Assembly: GCA_016714985.1 (NCBI GenBank)
Contig: JADKBS010000012.1
Span: 198,452-262,451 of the forward strand
Length of the DNA stretch: 64,000 bases
DNA from: Saprospiraceae bacterium
GTDB taxonomy: Bacteria > Bacteroidota > Bacteroidia > Chitinophagales > Saprospiraceae
Direction of reading: 5' to 3'
How positions within the stretch are numbered: position 1 is the stretch's first letter; each line of letters starts with the position of its first letter. Positions 1 through 8,587 of the stretch are shown here, in pieces. Under the pieces are notes generated by a model that searched no databases, was not told the DNA's origin, and saw only the letters and a program-made list of their open reading frames with translations. The position numbers and the translations under genes are program-made.

Positions 1-1
1 G

Positions 2-142
2 GGCACTGCCGATGCCCGGCTCGAAATCTTGAAAAATGGAACGCACCTTGGAGCGGCAAGTTGGTGCTTTACAGGCCACCCTTGCAGCTTGGTGTTCAAG
101 GAGTGGCTAGAATATGTGGAACGTCAATGTGAGGAGAAATAA
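2..142 (+). CDS. C-terminal fragment of an unidentified protein
   Basis: An open frame enters from the left edge of the window and runs 46 codons to a TAA. It ends in a charged tail (EYVERQCEEK). The peptide contains two cysteines in a WCFTGHPC segment, but the piece is too short to assign to a family. Its last 19 bases overlap the 3' end of the convergent membrane-protein gene, an arrangement common for tightly packed convergent genes. No start is visible in the window. It could also be a chance open frame. Confidence 0.4.
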   Translation, partial: GTADARLEILKNGTHLGAASWCFTGHPCSLVFKEWLEYVERQCEEK

Positions 143-972
143 TTGGAAACACCGCTCATGGTCATGATCCGGGTGGTTATCCTGAATAGCACCAAAACTT
201 GTTGGACGAGAAAGAACACCACGACCAAACCTGCCGTCACCATGCCAGATTTACCTTCCAGCCACCAGTAGGCCACCACGGCAAGCATTTGCAAAGCCAT
301 GAAAACCAAGTAGATAGCAGTCGTCTGAAAGAAGTGCCGTAAAGTAAAGCCTAAGCCTTTTTTACACGCTTGCCAAACCGTAAGCCCTTGTTTGATAATT
401 GCCGTGCGGGCAATGATGGAGGCATTGTTGAAGAAGACGACCCCAATGAACCAGCCAAAAGCAATCAATAATAGGTAGCCAAGAACGACTTTCTCCGATG
501 CCATGGTCTCGAAATTGTGCATCAGGTTGCCGAGGTAGGGTAGGAGCGTGAAGCCAGTCCAAAGCAGGAACAGCAGCAGGAACGCTACCCCGACCATTGC
601 GAAGCGGAAAAAATAGATGGCCCCGCCCGCCCAAAAGGAAAGCCAATTAGGCGTCTTGTTGACCAATGTTGACAGTACCCCTCCGTTGATGAACACACTG
701 CCCAAGGCCCAAACCAACAGCACCCACCGCAGTTGGCCAATGAGCGGCGTGATACTACCGCCATGCGTGTTCAGGAAGTCGGAGAACACCGTATGGTCGT
801 AACCCGACAGCAACTTGTTGATTTCCAGTGAGTTGCCGATACTGGCTTCCAGCACGTGCCAGACCTGCATGGCCAGCGGCACGGCCAGTAGCAGTTGCAG
901 GGCATAGACCAGCAGCACGATGTTCCAATGGCGCAGGCCGGTTGTGAAAGCTGTTTTTATGGTTGAAATCAT
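124..972 (-). CDS. Multi-pass integral membrane protein of unknown function
   Basis: The 282-residue product begins MISTIKTAF and has about six long hydrophobic stretches separated by short polar loops (for example VVLLVYALQLLLAVPLAM-type and LLLIAFGWFIGVVFF-type segments), so it is an inner-membrane protein. I place the start at 972 rather than at the longer open frame (1047), because 972 leaves a 5-bp gap after the stop of the upstream peptidase gene at 978 and removes a non-hydrophobic leader that would overlap that gene. The two genes are probably cotranscribed. No catalytic or transport motif is recognisable; a DUF-type membrane protein is the most that can be said. Confidence 0.75.
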   Translation of the reverse strand: MISTIKTAFTTGLRHWNIVLLVYALQLLLAVPLAMQVWHVLEASIGNSLEINKLLSGYDHTVFSDFLNTHGGSITPLIGQLRWVLLVWALGSVFINGGVLSTLVNKTPNWLSFWAGGAIYFFRFAMVGVAFLLLFLLWTGFTLLPYLGNLMHNFETMASEKVVLGYLLLIAFGWFIGVVFFNNASIIARTAIIKQGLTVWQACKKGLGFTLRHFFQTTAIYLVFMALQMLAVVAYWWLEGKSGMVTAGLVVVFFLVQQVLVLFRITTRIMTMSGVSNYFSSH

Positions 973-977
973 GGTTG

Positions 978-2969
978 TCAAATCAAAAATGCTACGGACT
1001 GCATCAAATTCTGCATCCAAAACACCGCCTTCACCGTGTACTTCCAAAGCACGGTCGTTTCCGGTTTCAGGGTCATGCTGTTGTTGTTCAGGTCAAGGTC
1101 GAGGGTGATTTTCTGCTTGGGGTCAATTTGCACCGACACGATTTTTGACTTGCTTTGGTAGGTGAAAATTTTTGTCCGAAGCTGGCCGTCCCAGTTTTCC
1201 GTTTTCACCATACCATCCTCGAAACGAATTTCCACTTCCACTGGGAAAACCAACTCGCCCAAACGGTGCAGCGTCACCGAGGCCGTGAAATCGCCCGTAG
1301 GCTCGCCTTTTTTGAAAACAAAACCGCCTTTCCCATCGTCAAAAAGCCCGTGGAGGCTGTAGTTCTCAAGGTTGCTGATTTCCGAGACGGCGTAGTCGCA
1401 GACGTCCGTGCCCTGAATCACGCCCTTGAACAGCCAGTCGAAATTGCTCCCGAAAGCGTTGTTTGGGTGTTGCGCAGCAAACTCGTTCGCTACCGCAAAA
1501 AAATCGGTGCCACGGGGGTGCTTGAACTGCCAGCGCTCGAAATAAGTGCGCATCATTTCGTCCATCTGCTCATCGCCGAGCACGGCCTGCATGGTGCGCA
1601 GCATGGTGGCCGTTTTGCTATAAATGATGCCCTTGTGGCGGGCGTCATAGGTCCAGCCGGGCTTGTCGGCGTAGTCTTCCTTGGGGTTGGGCATGCCCGT
1701 GTACTCGTTGCGGCTGAGTTCCCAATTGCCCATCTGGTAGCCGAGAAAGTCCACGTAGCCCGTCTTCTCCCCATAATAATGGTCAATGATGCGGTCTTCG
1801 TAGTAGGTGGTTATGCCTTCGTCCAACCATGCTTGTTCCTTCTCATTGCTGGACAGCATCATCATAAAATACTGGTGTACGAATTCGTGCAGGGCCAGCG
1901 ATTCCACGTTGCGGATTCCCGACGGCGAGTTCCAGAACGACCCCAAGGTGATGAAAGTAGGGTACTCCATCATGCCGCTGCGCAGGCCGTGAAAAGGCGG
2001 GTCGGCGATGGTGATGCTGGCAAAAGGGTAGGGGCCAACGTGCTCGGTTAGGTATTCCAGGCCCTGTTTGATGGCCGTGATGACCCTTGTGGCATGCATT
2101 GAATGCTCAGGTGGGATGAGCAGCCGGATGTTGACATGCTGCCATTTGTCCTCAAAAACTTGGTAGCCGGGGTAGGCCGTCCATGCGAAGTCAATCACGT
2201 CCTCCACCACGAAGCGGCGGCGGGTGAGGTTGTTGGGCAGTTTTTCCTCGCTCATCAGGCAGCCGGAAGCGCCCATGACGAGTTGGCTGGGGGCAGTGAT
2301 GGTCACGTCGTAGGTGCCGAAATCGCCATAAAACTCGGTGGTGCGGAAAAATTGGTGGCAGTTCCAGGCCCACTGGCCATCAGGCTCCAATTGCCAGACA
2401 CCCAACTGCGGGAACCAATGCACCCAAAGCGCAAAATCATCCTTGGAATAACCTGCACGGGCGATGGTCTTGGGCAGCTTTGCGGAGAATTTTAGGTCAA
2501 ATACGGCGGTCTGACCAGGTGGAATAGGTGCTTTAAGTGGTACGAGCAGCACGCTTTGGTCACCCGTGTTGCCATCATCGGGCTGTACGTAACGCATTGA
2601 TTGCGTTAGGTTTGCGCCGTTTTGCTCCGCAATATCGTCCACCTGAATCCAGCCCCAGGTGTCCTCGCCACGGCTCCCGATGTTCTGGTCGAAGATATTG
2701 CCGCCACTGCCCTTGAGAAAGGTGCTGCCCATGTTCTTGAACGAGTTGAGGTACATGTAGAACCGCAGTTCGGTCACAGGCACGGGCGAGTTGTTTTTGA
2801 AGATGACCTGTCCCGTAGAGGTAACGGATTTCTTGGCGAGGTCATATTGCACATCCATCACATAGCTGGTGGGCCGGCTGCTCTTGGGCGGGTTGAAGCG
2901 GGGGTCGCATTGGCCAACGGCCATCCAAGCTGAAAGGGTTAACAGGCTGAAAATCAAGACGTATTTCAT
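978..2969 (-). CDS. Secreted M1-family (gluzincin) metallopeptidase
   Basis: The 663-residue product begins MKYVLIFSLLTLSAWMAVGQ, a clear signal peptide, which is why 2969 is preferred over a longer frame starting at 3410. An HEFVH zinc motif lies at residues 361-365 and the third ligand is Glu384 in WLDEG, giving the canonical HEXXH-x18-E of M1 aminopeptidases. The exopeptidase-type GxMEN loop appears as GMMEY near residue 332, so amino-terminal specificity may be altered. The N-terminal ~270 residues form the expected beta-sandwich saddle. It probably trims peptides in the periplasm or outside the cell. The promoter side carries a degenerate hairpin element (2985-3115). It is followed 5 bp later by the membrane-protein gene. 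Confidence 0.9.
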   Translation of the reverse strand: MKYVLIFSLLTLSAWMAVGQCDPRFNPPKSSRPTSYVMDVQYDLAKKSVTSTGQVIFKNNSPVPVTELRFYMYLNSFKNMGSTFLKGSGGNIFDQNIGSRGEDTWGWIQVDDIAEQNGANLTQSMRYVQPDDGNTGDQSVLLVPLKAPIPPGQTAVFDLKFSAKLPKTIARAGYSKDDFALWVHWFPQLGVWQLEPDGQWAWNCHQFFRTTEFYGDFGTYDVTITAPSQLVMGASGCLMSEEKLPNNLTRRRFVVEDVIDFAWTAYPGYQVFEDKWQHVNIRLLIPPEHSMHATRVITAIKQGLEYLTEHVGPYPFASITIADPPFHGLRSGMMEYPTFITLGSFWNSPSGIRNVESLALHEFVHQYFMMMLSSNEKEQAWLDEGITTYYEDRIIDHYYGEKTGYVDFLGYQMGNWELSRNEYTGMPNPKEDYADKPGWTYDARHKGIIYSKTATMLRTMQAVLGDEQMDEMMRTYFERWQFKHPRGTDFFAVANEFAAQHPNNAFGSNFDWLFKGVIQGTDVCDYAVSEISNLENYSLHGLFDDGKGGFVFKKGEPTGDFTASVTLHRLGELVFPVEVEIRFEDGMVKTENWDGQLRTKIFTYQSKSKIVSVQIDPKQKITLDLDLNNNSMTLKPETTVLWKYTVKAVFWMQNLMQSVAFLI

Positions 2970-2984
2970 CGGAACAAAGAAAGG

Positions 2985-3115
2985 CAGACTTAGGGAAAAA
3001 GTTGAATGGAAAAAGTAAAAACTTAAATTTTCCCAAAAAAACACCCCAAAATGTGGGAGGAGTGAGAAAAAATATAATTTTTTCTCACTCCTCCCACACC
3101 CTTTTGAATAGTTGC
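2985..3115. mobile_element. MITE-like hairpin element, copy 1 (degenerate left end)
   Basis: This copy keeps the second internal hairpin as a perfect 21-bp stem: 3053-3073 pairs with 3077-3097 around a 3-nt loop. The stem differs from copies 3 and 4 by paired changes (GTGAG/CTCAC here, AAAG/CTTT or GAGAG/CTCTC there). The first hairpin (TTTCCCAAAAAAACACCCC side) has a decayed left arm. The right end (CCCTTTTGAATAGTTGC) is a diverged form of the family terminal repeat. It sits between the divergent M1 peptidase and lipoprotein genes and must lie in or next to their promoters. Confidence 0.75.
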
Positions 3116-3128
3116 AAAACATTTTAGC

Positions 3129-3485
3129 ATGAAATACCTTTCCGTTTTCGCATTCTTCATTTTTTGCTTCGCAAATTGCACCGCCGATTTGGGCTACCAG
3201 CAAGCCATCCAAGGCAAGTGGCAAGCCGTCAATTGGACAACCGACAATGGCGAACCCCGCTCCGTAGAGAATGTTTCCTTTGATTTCAATGGCGAAGCCT
3301 ACGCTGCAAAACTGGGTGCCCGGGACGAAGCGGGCAGCTTCCGGCTCCAAGGCGACAAACTCTACACCAAGGCCGAAGGCCAACAGGAAATCATGGTAAA
3401 AATTAGCCAATTGACCACTGATTCCTTGGTCTTTGAAATGAACCGGGGTGGGGTGCAGGAGGTTTTGACTTTGAAAAAAATGTGA
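3129..3485 (+). CDS. Small lipocalin-like lipoprotein
   Basis: The 118-residue product starts MKYLSVFAFFIFCFANC, a lipoprotein signal with the lipidated Cys at about residue 17. The mature part begins with GYQQAIQGKWQAVNW and contains alternating short strands ending TDSLVFEMNRGG, the layout of the small lipocalin-type (META/lipocalin_4-like) lipoproteins of Bacteroidota that follow an IxGKW motif. The function is unknown; the fold suggests binding of a small hydrophobic ligand or a structural role in the envelope. The stop codon at 3483-3485 lies 8 bp before the fmt start, so the two genes are probably cotranscribed. Confidence 0.75.
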   Translation: MKYLSVFAFFIFCFANCTADLGYQQAIQGKWQAVNWTTDNGEPRSVENVSFDFNGEAYAAKLGARDEAGSFRLQGDKLYTKAEGQQEIMVKISQLTTDSLVFEMNRGGVQEVLTLKKM

Positions 3486-3493
3486 TTCACACC

Positions 3494-4462
3494 ATGCGCA
3501 TCATCTTCATGGGCACGCCCGATTTCGCCGTGCCCTCGTTACAAATTTTGTTGGACAATGGCTACGAAGTGGCCGCCGTCGTCACTGCCACCGACAAACT
3601 GGGGGGTAGGGGAGGCAAGCAATTGCTCGAATCGGCGGTGAAGAAATTCGCCGTGAGCCGAGGGCTTCCCGTGCTGCAACCTGAGAAGCTGCGTGACCCC
3701 GCCTTTCTAGACGCATTGCGGAACTGCAACGCTGATTTACAGGTGGTTGTGGCATTCCGCATGTTGCCGGAGGCAGTTTGGGCGATGCCCAAAATTGGTA
3801 CTTTCAACCTGCACGGCTCGCTGCTCCCCAAGTACCGGGGTGCTGCCCCCATCAATTGGGCCATCATCAACGGCGAGCGGGAAACGGGCGTCACGACTTT
3901 TTTCCTCCAGCACGAAATTGACACGGGCGACCTGCTATTTCAGGCCCGCTTGCCCATTGGCGAAGAAGACACGGCTGGGGAGGTACACGACCGCATGATG
4001 CTGCTCGGTGCAGACCTCGTGCTGAAAACCGTGCAGGCCATCGAGCAGGGCGGTGTTGCGAAGCAAAAACAAGACGACTCGCTCGCTTGCCACGCCCCGA
4101 AGATTTTCCATGAAACCTGTGAGATTGATTTCACCAAAACGGTTGCCGAGGTTCACAATTTCGTGCGGGGCCTCAGCCCGTACCCCGGGGCCTGGAAGGT
4201 AGTAGCCACATCTTTGACCTTGGCAGATGGAACGCCTTGGCAATCGGCGAATTGGGAAGCGGTACAAGGAATTGAGTTGAAGGTTTTCAAGACCCAAAAA
4301 GAACTTGCCACACATGATTTGCCTATAGGGCAGTTTATCACTGATGGGAAAAAAACGCTGAAAATGACCGTTGCTGATGGTTTCGTGCATCTGTTGGAGC
4401 TGCAATTGCAGGGCCGGAAACGGCTTTCAACAGTGGATTTCCTGAACGGAATGAAATCTTGA
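3494..4462 (+). CDS. fmt: Methionyl-tRNA formyltransferase
   Basis: The 322-residue product has the N-terminal MRIIFMGTPDFAVPSL of Fmt. The formyltransferase catalytic triad is visible as Asn105 and His107 in the N-L-H-G-S-L-L-P-K-Y-R-G-A-A-P segment and Asp143 in HEIDTGD. The C-terminal OB-like domain (about residues 205-322) follows. It formylates initiator Met-tRNA with 10-formyl-THF. The start at 3494 is chosen over an in-frame GTG at 3482 because MRIIFMGTPDF is the family N-terminus. It is convergent with the original tRNA-Phe transcription unit; the terminator at 4472-4504 follows directly. Confidence 0.97.
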   Translation: MRIIFMGTPDFAVPSLQILLDNGYEVAAVVTATDKLGGRGGKQLLESAVKKFAVSRGLPVLQPEKLRDPAFLDALRNCNADLQVVVAFRMLPEAVWAMPKIGTFNLHGSLLPKYRGAAPINWAIINGERETGVTTFFLQHEIDTGDLLFQARLPIGEEDTAGEVHDRMMLLGADLVLKTVQAIEQGGVAKQKQDDSLACHAPKIFHETCEIDFTKTVAEVHNFVRGLSPYPGAWKVVATSLTLADGTPWQSANWEAVQGIELKVFKTQKELATHDLPIGQFITDGKKTLKMTVADGFVHLLELQLQGRKRLSTVDFLNGMKS

Positions 4463-4471
4463 CCAAAAAGA

Positions 4472-4504
4472 AACCCCTTCCAAGCTTTCGCCTGAAAGGG
4501 GTCT
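4472..4504 (-). terminator. Hairpin terminator left of attL, probably the original tRNA-Phe terminator
   Basis: AACCCCTT and AAGGGGT arms enclose a short loop. Read on the minus strand the hairpin is followed by TTTCTTTTT. That orientation suits termination of the tRNA-Phe transcript before the island inserted. On the plus strand it may also help end fmt transcription. Confidence 0.7.
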
Positions 4505-4510
4505 TAGGTG

Positions 4511-4534
4511 GTGGTGAAAGAGGGAATCGAACCC
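4511..4534. other. attL: 24-bp copy of the tRNA-Phe 3' end
   Basis: The 24 bases are identical to 11305-11328, which cover the T-arm and acceptor 3' end of the intact tRNA-Phe gene. The tRNA similarity ends abruptly after this block, so this is a target-site duplication left by integration and not a second tRNA gene. The integrase gene begins 185 bp inside it. Confidence 0.9.
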
Positions 4535-4640
4535 TATGCAGTATGGTACTTTATTTCGTTTCTAAACCATTGCTTTTCAATACATTGTAAAAAGTTGAAC
4601 GTTTGATTAAGCCCACTTTTATTTGAATTGAGGCAAAAAA

Positions 4641-4662
4641 AGTGTCAACCACAGTGTCAACC
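4641..4662. promoter_or_regulatory. Paired GTGTCAACC repeats, left end (candidate integrase arm-type sites)
   Basis: Two copies of GTGTCAACC lie in direct orientation with a 3-bp spacer, a 12-bp period. The same 22-bp block occurs in the same orientation at 11228-11249 near the other end of the island. Paired short direct repeats near both att sites are typical of tyrosine recombinase arm-type sites. This copy also lies just upstream of the integrase -7 box, so binding could repress the integrase gene. Confidence 0.65.
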
Positions 4663-4678
4663 AATGAAATAAAACGGC

Positions 4679-4686
4679 TACATTTG
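4679..4686 (+). promoter_or_regulatory. Bacteroidota-type -7 box for the integrase
   Basis: TACATTTG matches the TAnnTTTG consensus exactly and sits 33 bp upstream of the integrase start. No good -33 TTG is seen at the usual distance; that space is occupied by the GTGTCAACC repeats. Confidence 0.55.
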
Positions 4687-4718
4687 TACTGCGAAACAAT
4701 CATAAAAAGCCGTGCAAA

Positions 4719-6014
4719 ATGTCGAAAATTCGTTACTACCTGAAAGCCTCGGATAGCGCCGGGGAAAGTCTCATAAGTTTATACTTCAGCTTCAACGACA
4801 AGCGCCTCGTTTACTCGACGGGCTTGAAAGTGCCGCCCGACTTTTGGAACACCGAAAAGCAGCGGGCAAAGGAGAGCCGCAAGTTTCCACAGTTTCCCGA
4901 ACTGAACGCAAGGCTGGACAATCTCGCCCACGAAACGCTGAACATATACCGCCGTTTCCTCAATGATGGGAAATTGCCGTCCGTTGCTCAAATGAAAAGC
5001 GAGCTGGACGCCTACACCTTGCGGGGTGCAACGGCGGGGGAAACGTCCCTTTTCGGCTTCATTGAGCAATTCATAAAGGAGCGGGAAAGCCAGCCGAAAT
5101 TTTCACCCAATACAATCAAAACCTACCGTACCACCTTCAACCACCTGAAAGCCTTTGCAGCCAAAAAGCGCCGCCCGCTTGACTTCGCCGACATTGACCT
5201 CGATTTCTTTTTCGACTTCCAAGAATTTCTATTCACTGAGCGAACCGACGAAAAGGGCAAAAAAGCAATACTCAATCAAAATTCAGCCAGCAAAACGATA
5301 GGGGTATTGAAAGCCATGCTCAACGAAGCAACGGAACGGGGTATCAATAAGAACACCGCCTACAAAAGCCGCCGTTTCAGTATTGGACGTGTCGAAGTGC
5401 AAAACATTTACCTGAGCATTGATGAACTGACAAGGCTTTACCGCCTACACCTCGAAGGGAAAAAAAGTCTGGACAAAGTGAGGGACTTGTTTTTGGTGGG
5501 AGCCTTTACTGGGCTTCGCTTTTCCGATTTCACGAACATAAGGCCCGAAAACGTCCGTACCGTGGACGGCGGGCAACAAATCCAGATGACTACCCAAAAG
5601 ACAGGCGAAGCCGTGGCCGTTCCCGTTCACCCGATCGTTAGAGCCATACTCGAAAAGCATAAAGGCCAACCGCCCAAACCCCTGAGCAATCAAAAGATGA
5701 ACGATTATTTAAAGGAACTGGCAAAACTGGCAGGCATTACCGATGCCGTCGTATTGACAAAGAACAGGGCCGGAAAACGGTTTGATAGGAGATTTGAAAA
5801 ATGGGAACTGGTAACGACCCACACCGCCCGCCGTTCCTTCGCCACCAACGCATTTAAAGCGGGCATTCCTTCCATTTCCATAATGAAGATTACAGGCCAC
5901 CGCACAGAGGCCGCATTTATGAAGTATATCAAGATTTCAAAGGAGGAAAACGCTATTCTCATTTCACAAAGCGACTTTTTCAGGGTATCGCCCTTGAAAG
6001 TGGTTGCCGGGTAG
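4719..6014 (+). CDS. Tyrosine recombinase (integrase) of the tRNA-Phe island
   Basis: The 431-residue protein has the Bacteroidota integrase layout: an N-terminal Arm DNA-binding segment (residues 1-100, with the typical FWN and KxP motifs), a SAM-like core-binding domain (about 110-215), and a catalytic domain. The catalytic residues are all visible: Arg267 in TGLRFSD, Lys294 in TTQKTG, His368 and Arg371 in HTARRSFATN, His394 in ITGHR and the nucleophile Tyr403 in MKYIKIS. It should catalyse integration and excision at the tRNA-Phe att sites at 4511 and 11305. Its position right next to attL and transcription away from it are classic for islands of this kind. Confidence 0.96.
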   Translation: MSKIRYYLKASDSAGESLISLYFSFNDKRLVYSTGLKVPPDFWNTEKQRAKESRKFPQFPELNARLDNLAHETLNIYRRFLNDGKLPSVAQMKSELDAYTLRGATAGETSLFGFIEQFIKERESQPKFSPNTIKTYRTTFNHLKAFAAKKRRPLDFADIDLDFFFDFQEFLFTERTDEKGKKAILNQNSASKTIGVLKAMLNEATERGINKNTAYKSRRFSIGRVEVQNIYLSIDELTRLYRLHLEGKKSLDKVRDLFLVGAFTGLRFSDFTNIRPENVRTVDGGQQIQMTTQKTGEAVAVPVHPIVRAILEKHKGQPPKPLSNQKMNDYLKELAKLAGITDAVVLTKNRAGKRFDRRFEKWELVTTHTARRSFATNAFKAGIPSISIMKITGHRTEAAFMKYIKISKEENAILISQSDFFRVSPLKVVAG

Positions 6015-6062
6015 CTTTCCCCCTAAGCATCAAACCCATTTCATCACTTTAAAATTATCTCC

Positions 6063-6512
6063 ATGCAAAACAGCATCACAGCAACGATTTCAAAAAAGGT
6101 ATTGACCGAATTGGGCGAAGACAGCGCCGCCGAACTACGGGATTACCTCACCCACCTTTTCACCCACTACGCAGCATCGAAGGAATGGAGCGAAGCCACC
6201 GACAACTGGAAAGGAGAGGCCATAACCGCCCACCGGGTTTTGTGCCGTGCCCTTGATGCCTTGCAAGCCTGGCAGATGCAAGGCAAAGCACCTGAGAACG
6301 TTTTGAGGCAATTGGGCGAAGCCGGGGCCGCCGAACTACGGGAATACCTCACCCACCTTTTCACCCACTACGCAGCATCGAAGGAATGGAGCGAGGCCAC
6401 CGACAACTGGAAAGCCGACTGTACTATTTTCCATCGGGTTTTGTGCCGTTCCCTCGATAGCTTTCAAATCATTGAGTTTGAGGAAATACCGGCCTTGGAA
6501 CTGACAGCGTAA
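6063..6512 (+). CDS. Unknown protein made of two near-identical ~60-residue repeats
   Basis: The 149-residue product is an internal tandem duplication. AAELRDYLTHLFTHYAAS...HRVLCRALDALQ (about residues 20-65) recurs as AAELREYLTHLFTHYAAS...HRVLCRSLDSFQ (about 95-142). At DNA level a block of about 80 bp is nearly unchanged between 6125 and 6410, so the duplication is young. The predicted structure is helical. No family is recognised. It lies 48 bp after the integrase and before a hairpin at 6521, so the two may share a transcript. A role in island control or excision is possible but unproven. Confidence 0.65.
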   Translation: MQNSITATISKKVLTELGEDSAAELRDYLTHLFTHYAASKEWSEATDNWKGEAITAHRVLCRALDALQAWQMQGKAPENVLRQLGEAGAAELREYLTHLFTHYAASKEWSEATDNWKADCTIFHRVLCRSLDSFQIIEFEEIPALELTA

Positions 6513-6520
6513 CAAAAAAA

Positions 6521-6556
6521 AAGGCCCTGCCAATCTGAGCGACTGGCAGGGCTTAC
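6521..6556. terminator. Hairpin between island genes
   Basis: GCCCTGCCA and TGGCAGGGC arms form a 9-bp stem. A run of nine A residues precedes it on the plus strand, which is a T-tract for minus-strand transcripts. It probably insulates the integrase block from the genes that follow. Confidence 0.65.
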
Positions 6557-6579
6557 CAAAAATCGAAAATTCGTTTAAG

Positions 6580-7512
6580 ATGGACAAAATTAGCATCTAT
6601 TTCGCATTTGACCCATGCCCAGACACAAAGGAGAGCCGGAAAACCTTTGAGGAAAGGGATAAGTGGCTATTCAAGGACTATGAACGCTTTGAAATGGAGC
6701 TAAGGGGTAGCCCTGACTTTCCAAACGACCAACTTGAAACATTGCAGCTTAGAAATACTGCTTTGAAAGTATTGGCAGCCCCGATGTACGTTGATGGGCG
6801 CAAGATTGCCAGCACTGAGTTTCTCCATGCTGGACTGGAAAAAACAGCCCTCAAACGCCTCGAAAAGCTGGAAACTGTTTTATTGAAATTAGAGCATGAA
6901 GCCCTGGGCAACGACAAAAACGACTTCCAAACCTTCAAATTTGCCCGTATGCTCGAAAAGGTGAAAGGCATTTTGAGCGATTTCGGCAAGGCCATTGAAA
7001 GGAGAGAGGTTGAAGTTTGGGAATGGTCAAACCATTACACCTATGCAGGACAATTTCATTTCCGAACACTTGAAACATTTGACCAAAGCACCCAATTCGA
7101 GACCGTTTTTGAAAATGGGGAATTTCATTGCCGACGTGTCACCCCACCGCCTACTGAAACACTTGACAGCCTGCCGGAACCTGAGCGCAAGGCCATAGCG
7201 CCCGCCGACCTGCCTACATTCGATGAACTGTTTACCGACCCCGCTTTTCTGCCAAAGACCTTTTCAGCTATGCGGAAAATGGGCATTATCAATGATGCCG
7301 ACCAATGGATTTATTCAGATAAAAAGAAAGGGGCAATAGTTGCTGTTATTGATGTTTTGAATAAACGGGATGCACTTCAAAAACTACTTGTTTCTCAATT
7401 GGCAGAATCATTGGCAAAGCGAATAGGTACTACCATTGGAGCACGTACCACAAGGGAGCGCCCACAGTATTATGAAGCCTTATTTCTTGAATTGTGCTCA
7501 CGTATAAGCTAA
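6580..7512 (+). CDS. Island-encoded protein of unknown function
   Basis: The 310-residue product starts MDKISIYFAFDPCPD and has no signal peptide or membrane segment. Residues about 20-150 are rich in charged helices (LRNTALKVL, LEKLETVLLKLEHEAL, ERREVEVWEW). A separate C-terminal part (about 205-310) begins PTFDELFTDPAFLPKTFSAMRKMG and is dominated by helices. I do not recognise a family. The arrangement of a helical N-terminal half and a small helical C-terminal half resembles unassigned proteins encoded next to integrases on Bacteroidota mobile elements, such as RteC-like proteins, but I see no specific motif. A terminator-like hairpin follows at 7538. Confidence 0.7.
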   Translation: MDKISIYFAFDPCPDTKESRKTFEERDKWLFKDYERFEMELRGSPDFPNDQLETLQLRNTALKVLAAPMYVDGRKIASTEFLHAGLEKTALKRLEKLETVLLKLEHEALGNDKNDFQTFKFARMLEKVKGILSDFGKAIERREVEVWEWSNHYTYAGQFHFRTLETFDQSTQFETVFENGEFHCRRVTPPPTETLDSLPEPERKAIAPADLPTFDELFTDPAFLPKTFSAMRKMGIINDADQWIYSDKKKGAIVAVIDVLNKRDALQKLLVSQLAESLAKRIGTTIGARTTRERPQYYEALFLELCSRIS

Positions 7513-7537
7513 TTTTCCGCCGAATCCGCCAAATGTG

Positions 7538-7576
7538 GAAACGGCTTGTATGTTATCCCATTCCAGCCGTTTTTTG
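7538..7576 (+). terminator. Rho-independent terminator after the 310-residue protein gene
   Basis: AAACGGCT pairs with AGCCGTTT across an 18-nt loop and is followed by a run of T on the plus strand. It lies just before the HTH gene start at 7593, so that gene probably has its own promoter or is reached by read-through. Confidence 0.55.
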
Positions 7577-7592
7577 TGTCAAAAATAATGAT

Positions 7593-7916
7593 ATGAAAAA
7601 CGGAGTAGTTTTATTTCCTATGCCAGTTGATGAATTGCAAATCTTAATCATTGACTGCGTAGCCACCTGCCTAAAGCATAACTCACCACTGCCAAAGGAT
7701 GAGTTTTCAGACCTGCCGGAATTGATGACCCGCAAACAGGCTGCAAAAGCCCTTAGTATTTCCCTCGGAACGCTGGACACATGGAGCCGTGAAGGTCGCA
7801 TTACCAAGGTGCGAAACGGCGGAATTGTCCGCTTTAAAAAATCTGAGCTACTGGCAGCTTTTAAGAGCCTGACAGATAGCAAACATTCACGTCCATTAAC
7901 TCGACTTCAACAATGA
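7593..7916 (+). CDS. Excisionase-type helix-turn-helix protein
   Basis: The 107-residue protein has an HTH_17 (MerR-like/excisionase) domain in its C-terminal half: LMTRKQAAKALSIS, then LGTLDTWSREGRITKVRNGG and VRFKKSELLAAF. The recognition helix and wing follow the usual pattern. Such proteins bend DNA for excision or control replication genes on mobile elements. I prefer the start at 7593 (MKNGVVLFPMP) because a terminator-like hairpin lies just upstream of it. The stop overlaps the next start as ATGA at 7913-7916, so translation is likely coupled. Confidence 0.85.
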   Translation: MKNGVVLFPMPVDELQILIIDCVATCLKHNSPLPKDEFSDLPELMTRKQAAKALSISLGTLDTWSREGRITKVRNGGIVRFKKSELLAAFKSLTDSKHSRPLTRLQQ

Positions 7917-8295
7917 CAGACTACACAACCACCGCAACCGAAATGCCCGCCGATGAAACGGGCAACTACACTGCCACCGAAACGCCCGCCGATGGAGCGG
8001 GCAACTACATTGCCACCACCACGAAGGCGAAGCACCAACGCAGCGCCCCGCAAAAAGTGGCCGCTACCTCGATACTTGCCTTTTACCAAGAAAGGGCAAA
8101 GGGAACGTTTACGGGCATAGAAAAGAGCGTACTACAATCATTGGGAGCGGGCAAGGCAATGACCCGCCGACAGCTCGCAAAGGACGCCGGAAAAGCGAAC
8201 CAAGCGGGATTTGTGCCGCAATGTCAAACCTCGAAAAGAAAGGTTTGGTGAGAGTAGCTTTGAGGCCAAATGTCCAGAATCAAAGAAGCTGGTAA
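7913..8295 (+). pseudogene. Winged-helix DNA-binding protein, frameshifted near 8216
   Basis: The first frame encodes a low-complexity head (three MPADE/ETGNYTATE-like repeats) followed by a helix-rich region ending LAKDAGKANQAGFVP. After about 8216 this frame turns to nonsense and stops at 8249. The +1 frame continues as MSNLEKKGLVRVALRP and ends at 8295. Joined together, the two give a normal winged-helix ending (recognition helix, SNLEKKGLV, wing strand). One missing G in the GCCGCAATG stretch would explain it. It may be a sequencing error or a real lesion. The start overlaps the excisionase-type gene by ATGA. A regulatory role in the island is likely. Confidence 0.6.
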
Positions 8296-8587
8296 GCTGG
8301 TTTGCGCTTTGCCAATCGCCTTGGAATGAATCACTAACAAACCTAGTAGCACCTCAACAGCCCGCATTGAGCAACGGGGCAACGGCCATGCCATAGGCCC
8401 GCCACTACTGCAACGACTGACTAAGGCCGGAATTTCAAGCCATGAAGCCAGCGACCCAAACCGGGCATTGGCGAAGCCTTGCTATTTCGTGCCTTTTTCA
8501 GCCGTTGGGAGATGGAATAAACCGGGCCGAAACATTGGCAGCAATGCAATTAAAGCAGGCGGGAAACTGCCTAAAATTCAAAGTCTT

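Noticed and set aside
4509..4590. A second tRNA gene at 4511
   Set aside because: Only the 24-bp 3' end matches; the D-arm and anticodon are missing, so it is the att duplication.
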